From assembly GCA_024867545.1 (NCBI GenBank), contig JANFNE010000053.1, forward strand, positions 248,001 to 312,000: 64,000 nucleotides of DNA, in the 5' to 3' direction. A program made the position numbers and the translations under genes. Of the stretch, positions 31,018 through 40,157 are shown piece by piece; the first letter of the stretch is position 1; every line of letters starts with the position of its first letter. Source of the DNA: Phytopythium helicoides (taxonomy: Eukaryota; Oomycota; Peronosporomycetes; Pythiales; Pythiaceae). A model generated the notes under the pieces. It was not told the origin of the DNA and searched no databases. It was given only the letters and a program-made list of their open reading frames with translations.

Positions 31018-32814
31018 TCGTCGCCGCCGTCTTCGTCGCCATCGTTATCGTCTTCGTCGTCATCATCTTCACCCTCGTCAGCGTCGTTGTAGTTCCCCTC
31101 GCCTTCCTCTAACCATAGAGGCGTTAAAAATATCTCACTGGGAACTTGCATTCTGTTGAAAACTTACTTACTTGCCCCCTTCTGATTTGTGGAGATGGTA
31201 GCTGTCCAACTCAAAGCCTATCGTCACGATAGCAAAAAAAAAAAAAAAAAGGGTGGAAGGCTGTCGCCCGGCTTCGAGGTTGAACGCAGCACCCTGCCCA
31301 CACACGTGCAATACTGGGCGGGAGATTCAGAGGCCCTCTTGCTCAGTTGAGCAACCTGACCGACAGTGACTATGGACGGTAAGGTTGTCGAGTGTTGAAT
31401 TGAACACTGATGCGCGACGAATTTGACTTGCATAAGGTGGATTGGTAGCAAGAGGTGTGTCTTGATCAATCTGTCAATCGAGGAGGAGCCAACCATATCA
31501 TCCAATTGATGATCAATCTGTCGGCATGGCGATCAAAGTGATGACAGCAAAATATACTGCTTCAAAAGTTCAGTAGAACCTATCGCAACATCATTTTCAT
31601 CCAGCATCATTTACTGTCAGCGCAACCAGCTCTTTTTTGCTGCGTCTGCGAAGGCAATTTTCAAGGAGATCTAGTTGGGGTGTTGCTTCGACATGCATTT
31701 TTCATAGACACATTCTATGTCGGCGACCAACTCCGAGCATCATCGCCGCTCAGAGAAATTCAATGTTGAGAACGAAGTGACTTACTATCCAAGAACACCC
31801 AGAGCACTATGATTGGGTGTGGTGTACGTACAGTCTGTTTCGTGGATGCTAGACCTTCTCGCCGAATTACAGAGCCGCCTTTACAGAGCCGCCTGCACTT
31901 CGTACGCGTGCACCAAATATTTATTGTCCAAACAATGCCAGTTGCCAGCGATGAAGTCGAAAGAGTACTGACTGCTATCTCTCTGTGCGTGCAGTGTATT
32001 GTGCCGGGAATCTTGTAGCATTAAAACTCTTCAACACACAGCAGTGATTGGACATCAAAACACCTCGCAAATGTTTTTCTATTTGAGGTTTGAGGTGGTG
32101 GCATGAAGTTTGCATGCTGACCGATGACCTATTCATGGTATTGGACTGATCTTGTTATCATGTTGTGTCGAATGACAAGGAGCCACTTCAACACCTCCTG
32201 CAGCATGCTATGTGAGCTTCACAGATCTATACGGTTGTGATGGGAAAGATAACAAAGAATTTAGACCATCATGGGGTCATGGGCGACAACTGTGGTGCAA
32301 TTGACTCGCAGATGCAAGCATAGCACGATGTTGGTCAGAAAGCTACCACAACGGCCTCCTTTGCATTGATGAACTTCTAAATTGGTCGATATCCGGTTTC
32401 CAGGCAACGCTTTGACAGTTGGGCTCTACTGGTTTCTCGCAAACTCAGTGACCAACAACTCTGCGTGGCTACATTTCCTCCACCAGGTTGAAGTGTTCGA
32501 GTCAATGGAGAGTGTAGCAACCTCGACGCAGCAGACAAGTCAATTGGCATAACATATCCGAATTCGCTTCCACCAACACAAACCAGACCAGTCAACAACT
32601 TGAAGCTTCAATTTTCACCATGAGCAAGTTGCTGGCAGAGGCGACGGAGAATCCTCGTCCCGTGGGACATTCCTAGCACCGCTCCGAGCGGGCACATCTG
32701 TGGCTGGCAGTGAGTCTCCACATTCAAAACAGCAGAAGACCGACCCGCAAACTGACGCTGGGTGACGTGGAGACAGTTGCAGCGGCGCCTTGTTCGACTG
32801 ATCTTGTAGCGCCA
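31018..32814. other. Conserved spacer, inverted copy
   Basis: Same sequence as 18208-20004 in the opposite orientation. No gene seen. Confidence 0.6.
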
Positions 32815-33738
32815 ATGACCACGCTCGGGTTCAGCACTTCGGCGATGTCAGCTTCGACCTACACCCCGATGATCGGAGCGATCAACAACGAACAAGTCGA
32901 ACAAGCGAGACGAGAGTTCGAGCGCCGAGTAAAAGCTGGGGAGCTCGATGTCCGCGTCACGATGGCAGAGAAGGTTCCAGTTGAAGACTGGGAAGCTGCT
33001 GACATCTACATCTCTGGCCTTCGCCTCGACTACGCGTACTCTCCAGACGGCGCGTTCGTTGACGTGGAGATCTTTGATACTGAGAGTTTGATGCACAGTG
33101 TTGTTGTACAACGAATCGCGTATCGCCTTGGAAACTACGTGGACTCATTGAGCTATCGCCAGCACTTTCTAGGTGTCGGCGCAGGTGACATTGATTGGCA
33201 ACATGGCGGAAGAACCTTCAAGAGGACCCCAGATGCTGGTATCTACTATGAGGCAGGGGGGATCGTTGAATGTCGCTTCATTGTGGAAGTGACGATGCAT
33301 AGCCCTCGCACGTTGGGTGAAGCTCAGCGCCGATGTCGCGAATATTTCATCGGACAGAATGGAGTCAGGACCGTGCTCCTGCTCATGTTCCTTGGCTTCG
33401 ACAGGATCGACAGAAGCAAAGCTGCAGCGGTGGCCATTCTCTATCGTCGAGATGAGAGCAGGAATGATAATGTTATGATTGACGACGTCGTGAGCTTCGG
33501 CACGGCAGATCACACCTCGACGAAGATGGACGTCAGCATGCTGGAGGAGATCGATCCAACTCGCCGGGGAGGCAACCAACGGATTCGGGACCTCCATGGA
33601 TCCGCCAACAACAAGCCGATTGAGATTCATCGGGAAGACCTGTTCTTGGGAGCGGCCTTCCGTCGGGCTCCACAACTTATACTGAATCTGGCTGAGCTCT
33701 TCAACAATTACTGGCGCCATTTCAGGTACACAAAGTAG
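32815..33738 (+). CDS. Uma2/PD-(D/E)XK-like protein, type 1, copy C
   Basis: A 307-residue protein from ATG 32815. It equals copies A and B except for one patch, about 33157-33290, where SYRQHFLGVGAGDIDWQHGG and TFKRTPDAGIYYEAGG replace the corresponding residues. That patch resembles the copy at 63.4-64.0 kb, which points to gene conversion from a diverged paralogue. The patch covers the strand before the VEV motif, next to the proposed active site. Upstream of the ATG one extra base shifts the frame relative to copy A, supporting a start at this Met. Confidence 0.6.
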   Translation: MTTLGFSTSAMSASTYTPMIGAINNEQVEQARREFERRVKAGELDVRVTMAEKVPVEDWEAADIYISGLRLDYAYSPDGAFVDVEIFDTESLMHSVVVQRIAYRLGNYVDSLSYRQHFLGVGAGDIDWQHGGRTFKRTPDAGIYYEAGGIVECRFIVEVTMHSPRTLGEAQRRCREYFIGQNGVRTVLLLMFLGFDRIDRSKAAAVAILYRRDESRNDNVMIDDVVSFGTADHTSTKMDVSMLEEIDPTRRGGNQRIRDLHGSANNKPIEIHREDLFLGAAFRRAPQLILNLAELFNNYWRHFRYTK

Positions 33739-33904
33739 TTGTTTGCTGGCTGGAGTTGCTTGCTGCGGCAACCTCGTATCCTACATTCCTGGAACGACCG
33801 TGCTGAGGTATTGGACTCAAGCACGCGATGAGCAAGGAGATCATATCAAACTAGCGTAAGATCTCGTAATACACCAGTATTTCCTTTTAGTACCTCAAGG
33901 GGAG

Positions 33905-33950
33905 TGCATTTGCATTTGCATTTGCATTTGCATTTGCATTTGCATTTGCA
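33905..33950. repeat. TGCATT hexamer microsatellite (about 7.7 copies)
   Basis: Inverted counterpart of the TGCAAA repeats of units A and B, and the shortest allele. Confidence 0.95.
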
Positions 33951-33999
33951 AAGTGCAGCATCACGAGCAATGCATTCTGTATTACATCTACAAGTGCTT

Positions 34000-34740
34000 T
34001 CCGACTGATCAATAACCAGATTGAGTCTGCGAGTCGGGAACTCAATCGACGGCGAGTGCTCGGCGAAGAAGTTGTGCGAGTCATTATCGTCGAAAACGTG
34101 CCGAGGCGGATCTGGGAGACAATCAAGGTCAGCCTCACCAGCTACCGCATCATCGCCAGGTGGAGGCGTGACTACCAGTTTGTCGACATTAAGCTTGTTG
34201 ATGTCGAGTATGCGCCACACAGCAGGGTAGTCAACAAGGTACACGGCTGGCTATACAACTTTGCGAGTAGCTCGCCACAAGAATACTTGGTTTCCGGAAA
34301 TGGACGCCTTACATTCCAGCGTGCGAGCTAACTCTTAGAGAAGCGTGAACCCGATGCTACACTCAACGTTAGCTCTCGCTTCAGTCAACGTTTCGTGCCA
34401 CCCCACTTGGTTATTGAGGTGGTGGTCCAGAGTCATTCTTTACCAGCTGCGCAGCAGCACTGCCGCGAGTACCTTTAAGGTTGTGCGGACATTCCCGCGG
34501 TTGTGCTCCTCAAATTCTTCTGACCGACTCAACAGAATGGGAGTGTGGCGTGCGTCTCGGTCTCGTATCATCGAGATGGAAACGACGTTGATGTTGCTGA
34601 TGTCGTGAGCTTCGGCAGTGCACATCTTCTCTTGATGGAGTTGGCGCACGTCGAGAGTATCGATGAGGCTTACCAAGTTCGAGGTCATGTTATCCGAGAT
34701 TTGACTGGGGCAGCAAATATGAATGCGGAGATTGTCTGAA
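34000..34740 (+). pseudogene. Uma2-like family, type 3 pseudogene, copy C
   Basis: Same family content as copies A and B (RIWETIKVSLTSYRI, then LVIEVVVQSHSLPAAQQHCREY, then ADVVSFGSAH). One shared TGA stop remains, one later TGA of copies A and B is a sense codon here (SYHRDGND), and a new TAA follows REYL. Similarity ends at about 34735. Confidence 0.62.
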
Positions 34741-35515
34741 CGCGATAGTTAAAGTATCTGCCTGTGACTCCCATCTTGGTGGGTCATATGCGTCGCCAGT
34801 AAAAGGAATCAGACACCAGTGTGAATGCAATATATGTTTCCGGTTTGTAGCATATAATTCAGTGAGGCCGTCTAGGTTTGCCGTTTATTGCTACACTACT
34901 GACCAAGAAGCGAATTCCCGCCGAGCATGCAAGCTTTGAATGGACGTTTGCCAAAGCTTTCGCAGAGCACTGCCGCGTCATTCTTCAAGACAAGCTGCCT
35001 CGTAGTGGATACACGCTACGCGTAGACCGTCCCAGTGTCTCGATATTCATTTGATAGAGAGGAAGCACCCACTGCTGGTTTGGGTAGCTCTTTTTGTTTT
35101 CAATTCAATCACTGGGAGTAGTCCTGCAGTATTCACAACTGCTCCATGGACCATATCGAGCAATGATTTTTTCCAGTCGGTCCGGTCGGCATTCTCAGCA
35201 ACCAAAATGCTCGCTCATCTATGGCTTGCAGCGGTAAACGACTTAACAGTGCTCGGTAACGATTGATTTTAGGGGCAATGGATTGCCATATTTCCCTTGC
35301 CTGATCCTGCACAATTGATTCTCTCCGTATTGCCGAGGGACCTTGAAGTTGCAGGACGGAGTGCAACTCAAAATCGGACCTCGTTGAGGTCCAAGGTTGA
35401 CTTTCCCGAATTGGTGTATGCGCAGACCTAGTTACTGCAACCGCTACTGCCGACCAGTGGTAAGCTCGCAGCGATTGCTACTCGCTTGAAAGCAGGTCCA
35501 AGGATCCAGATCACT
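34741..35515. other. Non-genic stretch with a diverged repeat relic
   Basis: No gene is supported. About 34911-34975 is roughly 70 percent similar to 39115-39180 (GAAGCGAA, then CATGC, then GCCAAAGCT, then CGCAGA), suggesting remnants of one dispersed element. Confidence 0.35.
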
Positions 35516-35531
35516 GCTCATTTCGACTTTT
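35516..35531 (+). promoter_or_regulatory. Oomycete Inr+FPR core promoter of the hAT gene
   Basis: GCTCATTTCGACTTTT matches GCTCATTYYNCAWTTT at 14 of 16 positions and lies 29 bp before the ATG at 35560, the usual spacing in oomycetes. Confidence 0.65.
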
Positions 35532-35559
35532 ACCTCAACCAGCTCACAAGACAACCGCC

Positions 35560-37212
35560 ATGGAGGAACCTCCAAGCGAAGAGACACAAGCAACTCCCCA
35601 GCCACCCCAGCCTACTAACAAGGAGATCACGTCTGTTATCTTCTCGCCCGCAGCCAATGACTTTTGGCGCTGTCGGATTTGTACGAAGTTTCGTCGGCAG
35701 CAACCTGGAAAAGGCTACACCAATCTCATCGACCACCTGATGCGAAGCCACACCGCTGAGGCTGTCGACAAGGCCTTCAAGCAGATCAGCGAATTCGGAC
35801 CCCAGCATCAGCTCATCATTGATGTAGATCCAGCGATCCAGGGTGTTCACGACTGGATTGAATGGATAGTTATGGAGAATCAACCTCTGAGCTTTTGTGA
35901 GAGCAAGTACGCTAGACGCAACACGTCACTGCCAATTACGACAGCCAAAACAATCAAGCAGCAGATGCAGCTGTTGACCGATGCTGTCGAGGAGAAGATG
36001 TCCTTGCTACTGAGCGATCAACAATTTGGCATCATGTTTGATGCATGGACCGAGAATGGCTATCATTTCGTGGCAACATATGCGGTTACTCCTCCACTTG
36101 ACCCGACTATGTCAATTGCATCGGCTCGGCAGTACTACCTCTTGGCATTTGAGCCGCTACCGTCTCCGGACTTTGGTGCAGACGCCATCATCGAGCACTT
36201 TGATGCGGTGCTAGATCGCTATGGAATTGATCTTGATCAGCTCTGCTGCTTTATTGGTGACAACGCTAGCGTGAATGTGGCAATCTGTCGTCGTCTGCAC
36301 ATCCCACTTGTGGGCTGCGCAAGCCATCGTCTGCATCTCGCAGCTGAGACTCATTTGGCTCCACTGAAGCACCTTTTGGACAAGGTGTCTGCGGTAATGA
36401 AATACCTCCGCAATTCGAAGCAACGAACAGCATTGCGCGAAACTGATGCGCCAATGCCTGTTCTTGGCAATGAGACACGATGGTCGAGTGTTTTTCACAT
36501 GATCAAGCGGTACCTCGAGATTTGCCCATTCCTGGATGAGAGCGACGAGTTGTTGGTTCCGCTATTGCTATCTCCCGAGGAAAAGCATCAACTTCGCGGT
36601 GTGTTGGATGACCTGAAGAAATTTGAGTCCGTCAGCAAGAAATTGCAGTTTTCAAGCCATGTCAATCTTCGCCATGCACGAATTTTGTTCGATGGGCTCC
36701 TACGCGAGTTTCCCCGGTCATGCAAGCGCCACTTGGCTTCTGATGCAAAGGTTGTTGCATTTCCTGAGTTTGAGACCGCTGTTGTGAAGGTACTCGACGG
36801 GCGTGAGCACCATCTGACTGCGAGTCAGAAGGACTCACTCAGGACTTTGATCAAGCCCGTCTGTGCTAGTGAAAGTGAATCCGAGGAGGATGAGATGGGG
36901 TTTGCTGATTTCCTACTTGCAAATGAAGCCAGCGAAGCCAGAGACTCAAAATACGTCGACATGACGTGGATTCCGCCAACTTCAAACGAAGTGGAGCGTT
37001 TGTTTTCACAGGCTGGGCTCATTTACTCTGATCGCCGCCAGGCGATGCATCCAGACACGCTTCAGTTGCTACTTTTTCTTCGCGGCAACAAGCACTTGTG
37101 GGATGTCACGACTGTTGCCAAGGCGCTTTATCAAGCTGCCGCCCACGCTCCTGTGCCGTCGACTCCTTCGCGAAAGCGCAGAGCCATTGATGTAGCGTCC
37201 CCGGATCAGTAG
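35560..37212 (+). CDS. hAT-family transposase with BED zinc finger (intact)
   Basis: An uninterrupted 550-residue protein. Residues about 36-65 form a BED finger (CRICTKF, then HLMRSH). The RNase H-like core keeps the acidic positions: Asp in IMFDAWT (about 162), Asp in FIGDNAS (about 230) and Glu in NEVERLFSQAG near 475. CASHRLHLA and NETRWSSVF are standard hAT motifs. The C-terminal dimerisation region (VERLFSQAGLIYSDRRQAMHPDTLQLLLFLRGNK begins it) is present. hAT enzymes move DNA by cut-and-paste with 8-bp target duplications. No terminal repeats were found by eye, so it may be immobile or domesticated. The core promoter is 29 bp upstream. Confidence 0.85.
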   Translation: MEEPPSEETQATPQPPQPTNKEITSVIFSPAANDFWRCRICTKFRRQQPGKGYTNLIDHLMRSHTAEAVDKAFKQISEFGPQHQLIIDVDPAIQGVHDWIEWIVMENQPLSFCESKYARRNTSLPITTAKTIKQQMQLLTDAVEEKMSLLLSDQQFGIMFDAWTENGYHFVATYAVTPPLDPTMSIASARQYYLLAFEPLPSPDFGADAIIEHFDAVLDRYGIDLDQLCCFIGDNASVNVAICRRLHIPLVGCASHRLHLAAETHLAPLKHLLDKVSAVMKYLRNSKQRTALRETDAPMPVLGNETRWSSVFHMIKRYLEICPFLDESDELLVPLLLSPEEKHQLRGVLDDLKKFESVSKKLQFSSHVNLRHARILFDGLLREFPRSCKRHLASDAKVVAFPEFETAVVKVLDGREHHLTASQKDSLRTLIKPVCASESESEEDEMGFADFLLANEASEARDSKYVDMTWIPPTSNEVERLFSQAGLIYSDRRQAMHPDTLQLLLFLRGNKHLWDVTTVAKALYQAAAHAPVPSTPSRKRRAIDVASPDQ

Positions 37213-37595
37213 GTTGCGTATGTAGCACGCTGTCAGATTCGTACGGATTTTCGTTGCTAGATGGGGGTGCCTCTGCGTTTACAATTGAAGCCGAGCGGGC
37301 TTGCTTCCATCCCTGATAATGGCTTCCCTTAATAGACAATGGATTTCGAGTTGAATCCATTGTTGAAAATAGTATGGAGCAGACCACTGCGACTTAATGC
37401 CACTCAATTCGCTCAGGACTCCCACGCAGCAATCACAGCATCTGCTCCCCCGCCATCTAAGACTTATCTCCACAGTCCATGAACAGCATCACCAGCTTCT
37501 CCATGCTCATGATAGTCATGAATGTCTACCTGTAATACTAAATATGCACATGGCCACGGTCTCAGCAACTGGCCAGTTCAAAACGCTCCGACGAA
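37213..37595. other. Intergenic region with a 10-bp hairpin
   Basis: ACAATGGATT and AATCCATTGT, near 37336-37363, form a perfect stem around a 7-base loop. Otherwise nothing recognisable. Confidence 0.4.
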
Positions 37596-38945
37596 ATGAC
37601 TAGCAACGTGCCAGACGTTCCGGTCGCGCCAGTGAGTCGCGGCGGCGACGACGTTTGGCGCATCGGATGCCATGATGGCGATTGCGACGGCCACCAGCTC
37701 TCGGCGCTCTCGTTCTCGGCCTCCAACGACGTTCTCGTGCGCTTGGCGACCGAAATCGAGCGAAAGCAGCAGGAAAAGGCTCCAGGGGCCGCTGCGCTCG
37801 TGATCGCAAATGGAGAGGCTCGCTCCAGCACTCCTGTGGTCGCCAAGGTCGACGTCGATGCTGTAACAGGGCTTCGGACGCTGTTTATCGGCTCTTTTAG
37901 CGGCAAGTCAGGCAGAAACCCCAACTTTGAGGTCGTGCTGTTGGCGCCGAGCACTATCCAGCGAGTTGACGTCTCTGGCAGTGGGGACGTCGTGGTCGAC
38001 GACCACGTGCTCGCGAAGCAGAATGCAATTTCGCTGACTGTGAGCGGTCCGGGCGATCTCACTGTGAAGTCGACGGACTCTATGGACCTGACGAGGCTCG
38101 ATATCAAGACGGAGGCGAGCGGCGACATTCAAGCCACGCTCAAGGATGTTCGCGCTAGTGACGTGGAGGTCACCCTCTCTGGTTCTGGTGATGTTGCACT
38201 CTTTACCGACTTGATTCAAGTTTCGTCCGAGGTTGTCGTGACCTCCGACGACTCGGGCGACTTGTGCTGGGAGACGGGCACTACTTTGGGGATCGAAAAG
38301 ATTGAAATTGCGCAGATGAGCTCTGGGGACGTCTCCATCTCATCGACCTCTAGCGCTACTCCAGTTTGTGGGAACATCGATGTCATGTCGGTTGGCTCGG
38401 GTGACGTTGACGTCGGCGGCGTGGGTTGCAAGACTGGCGACATTGTGACGTTTGGAAGTAGCGACATCGTTGTCCAAGTCTCGGACTCATTGAGTGGGCA
38501 AACTATCGGGAGCAGTGGGTCCATTCGCTACGCAGGAAGCGCACCACGCTCGGTCGATCACTCCTATCTTGGTGATCCAATTGCATCTCCAGTGAAGGCA
38601 TCATACAAGACACCAGTGTGCAAGCAAACAATGTTTCCGGCTTCAAGGAACCACCCATCTGCCTCGATTAACACTTCCTCTGGTGCGCTAGTGAATGTTG
38701 CCAACCCATTGACTCGGACAAACTCGATGCCTTTTGGGATTAATGACCGCCACTTGGACGCACTGCTCCCACTTGGAGCGGTAGCGTTGATTGCGGCGTT
38801 GGCACTGTGGAAATTCAATAGAAGCTGGGCACAACGACAAAAACAGTCAGGATGGAATAATCCTCAACCATTCAGCCACCCTACATTGAACTACAAGGAT
38901 GAAGAGCAGCCACTCGTCGGTGACCATCGTCCGGTGTATATCTAG
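37596..38945 (+). CDS. GSGD-repeat membrane protein, class II, member 2
   Basis: A 449-residue protein. The N-terminal module VWRIGCHDGDCDGHQLSALSF carries a Cys pair and is shared with members 3-5. Glycine turns recur at about 20-residue spacing (VSGSGDVVV, LSGSGDVAL, VGSGDVDVG), fitting a DUF2807/GIN beta-helix at about residues 110-310. A membrane segment (LLPLGAVALIAALALW) lies near residues 388-404. The tail of about 45 residues ends QPLVGDHRPVYI, a motif conserved in class II. No N-terminal signal peptide is seen, which is unusual for a surface protein; an upstream exon may be missing from this model. Confidence 0.7.
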   Translation: MTSNVPDVPVAPVSRGGDDVWRIGCHDGDCDGHQLSALSFSASNDVLVRLATEIERKQQEKAPGAAALVIANGEARSSTPVVAKVDVDAVTGLRTLFIGSFSGKSGRNPNFEVVLLAPSTIQRVDVSGSGDVVVDDHVLAKQNAISLTVSGPGDLTVKSTDSMDLTRLDIKTEASGDIQATLKDVRASDVEVTLSGSGDVALFTDLIQVSSEVVVTSDDSGDLCWETGTTLGIEKIEIAQMSSGDVSISSTSSATPVCGNIDVMSVGSGDVDVGGVGCKTGDIVTFGSSDIVVQVSDSLSGQTIGSSGSIRYAGSAPRSVDHSYLGDPIASPVKASYKTPVCKQTMFPASRNHPSASINTSSGALVNVANPLTRTNSMPFGINDRHLDALLPLGAVALIAALALWKFNRSWAQRQKQSGWNNPQPFSHPTLNYKDEEQPLVGDHRPVYI

Positions 38946-40157
38946 AGGAGGTTTATAGTGCGCGAGAATTGGGTGGCTTTATTCAGCAACTGGATGCACT
39001 GCGCAGATTCAAATATGCGGACTCGTGAAGAATACCATAATGTCGTTAAAAAACTTTTCCTGTTTCCTCTTCAGCGGCACCAAGAGATTCGGACTTCGAA
39101 GTGGGTTTGTTCGCAGGAAGCGAAGTATCACGAGGCATGCGAGTTTGAACGGATGACTGCCAAAGCTATCGCAGAACGAAACAATAATCGTCCTCACAAT
39201 TCGCAGAGTTACAGATCCTTTACCACTGCAGATGATGTGCGCACATTCCTCAGCATCTGCAAATCCGAATCCAAACACAACTACTTCACACTAAATCGTC
39301 AGCCACTCGATTCGCCTGCTGGACGAGTGGAGATGATCAAAGAATAGAAGTCGTGGTAGATGGTAAGCTGGCCCTATCGTGAACCTAGCAACTGTACCGA
39401 AAGGACGACTGCCATGACCTAGTACTGGATGATGATTCTGGAAACTCACGGTATCGACTACTTGGTTCGGATCTTCTCGAAGCCTTTCGACGCGCTAAAC
39501 TCACCAGTAACTTCTAAAACCCGTCGGTGGACATATACCATAGTCGCAGCCAAGTTTACACCATCGTCGTTCTCGTGGAGAAAACCATTTGGGAGAGCGC
39601 CACGTCTCCTCGGCCCTGTCTGTTTTCACCTCCGGACACAAACCATTCGAAAGCCACACGACAGTTTTAGAATGCACCCAACGGGGATCAAGAAGCTCGT
39701 AATACTTAGCATAATCGCCCCCGCAGGTGCACTTGGCGGAGAGTTTGCGAAAGCCGGGGGAGAATACGACACTCCCGCCCACAGCGTCCCCGGTGGTCCA
39801 CTTACCGCACGCCATTGAAGTCGCTTCTGCTCTTGGCCCTTCTATAGAGAGAGCTGGATACAAATGAGTGGGTTGTTGTCTGGACTTGCCACGCGCCAGC
39901 CGGAATGGTAGTGGTGTCCCCCTAGTAGCCTGCGACTATCCATCATCATGGTGATGCGTCACGATAAAAGGCAATGGGTCCCTCAATCATGCGAGTTGAA
40001 TTGAATTCATTCCTCTTTTCCCCCTCTTCAGCTCAAACACCAACTAGCTCAAACCTCCAGCTCACTCTCTCTCTCTCGATCGACTACGCTAGAATCCAAG
40101 ATTGACCAGGTCGTCTAAGTAGCAGCGAGTTCAGCCAACGCTCACTGGCCATTAAGG
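38946..40157. other. Mostly non-genic region with unassigned fragments
   Basis: A plus-strand frame at 39015-39347 has no recognised domain, and part of it (39115-39180) resembles 34911-34975. On the minus strand 39501-39797 encodes Cys-rich sequence (KCTCGGDYAKYYELL, CKLGCDYGICPP) that looks protein-like and ends at a possible splice donor (TACTGGTGAGTT, 39497-39508). It may be an exon of an unrecognised gene. A CT-rich stretch at 40050-40080 precedes the next gene. Confidence 0.35.

Larger units (their letters stand above)
30480..34735. repeat. Segmental duplication unit C (inverted copy)
   Basis: Reverse complement of units A and B from within the type 2 gene to within type 3. The spacer and poly-A tract (31231-31248) match almost base for base. 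With unit B it forms a large inverted repeat of about 4.2-kb arms around a ~3.4-kb centre. Confidence 0.87.

Noticed and set aside
17000..34000. CRISPR-like arrays
   Set aside because: The repeats are either a plain hexamer microsatellite or kilobase-scale duplications; no spacer pattern exists.
16000..34735. Crinkler or RXLR effectors in the amplified region
   Set aside because: No signal peptide, LxLFLAK or RXLR-EER motif is present in the amplified proteins.
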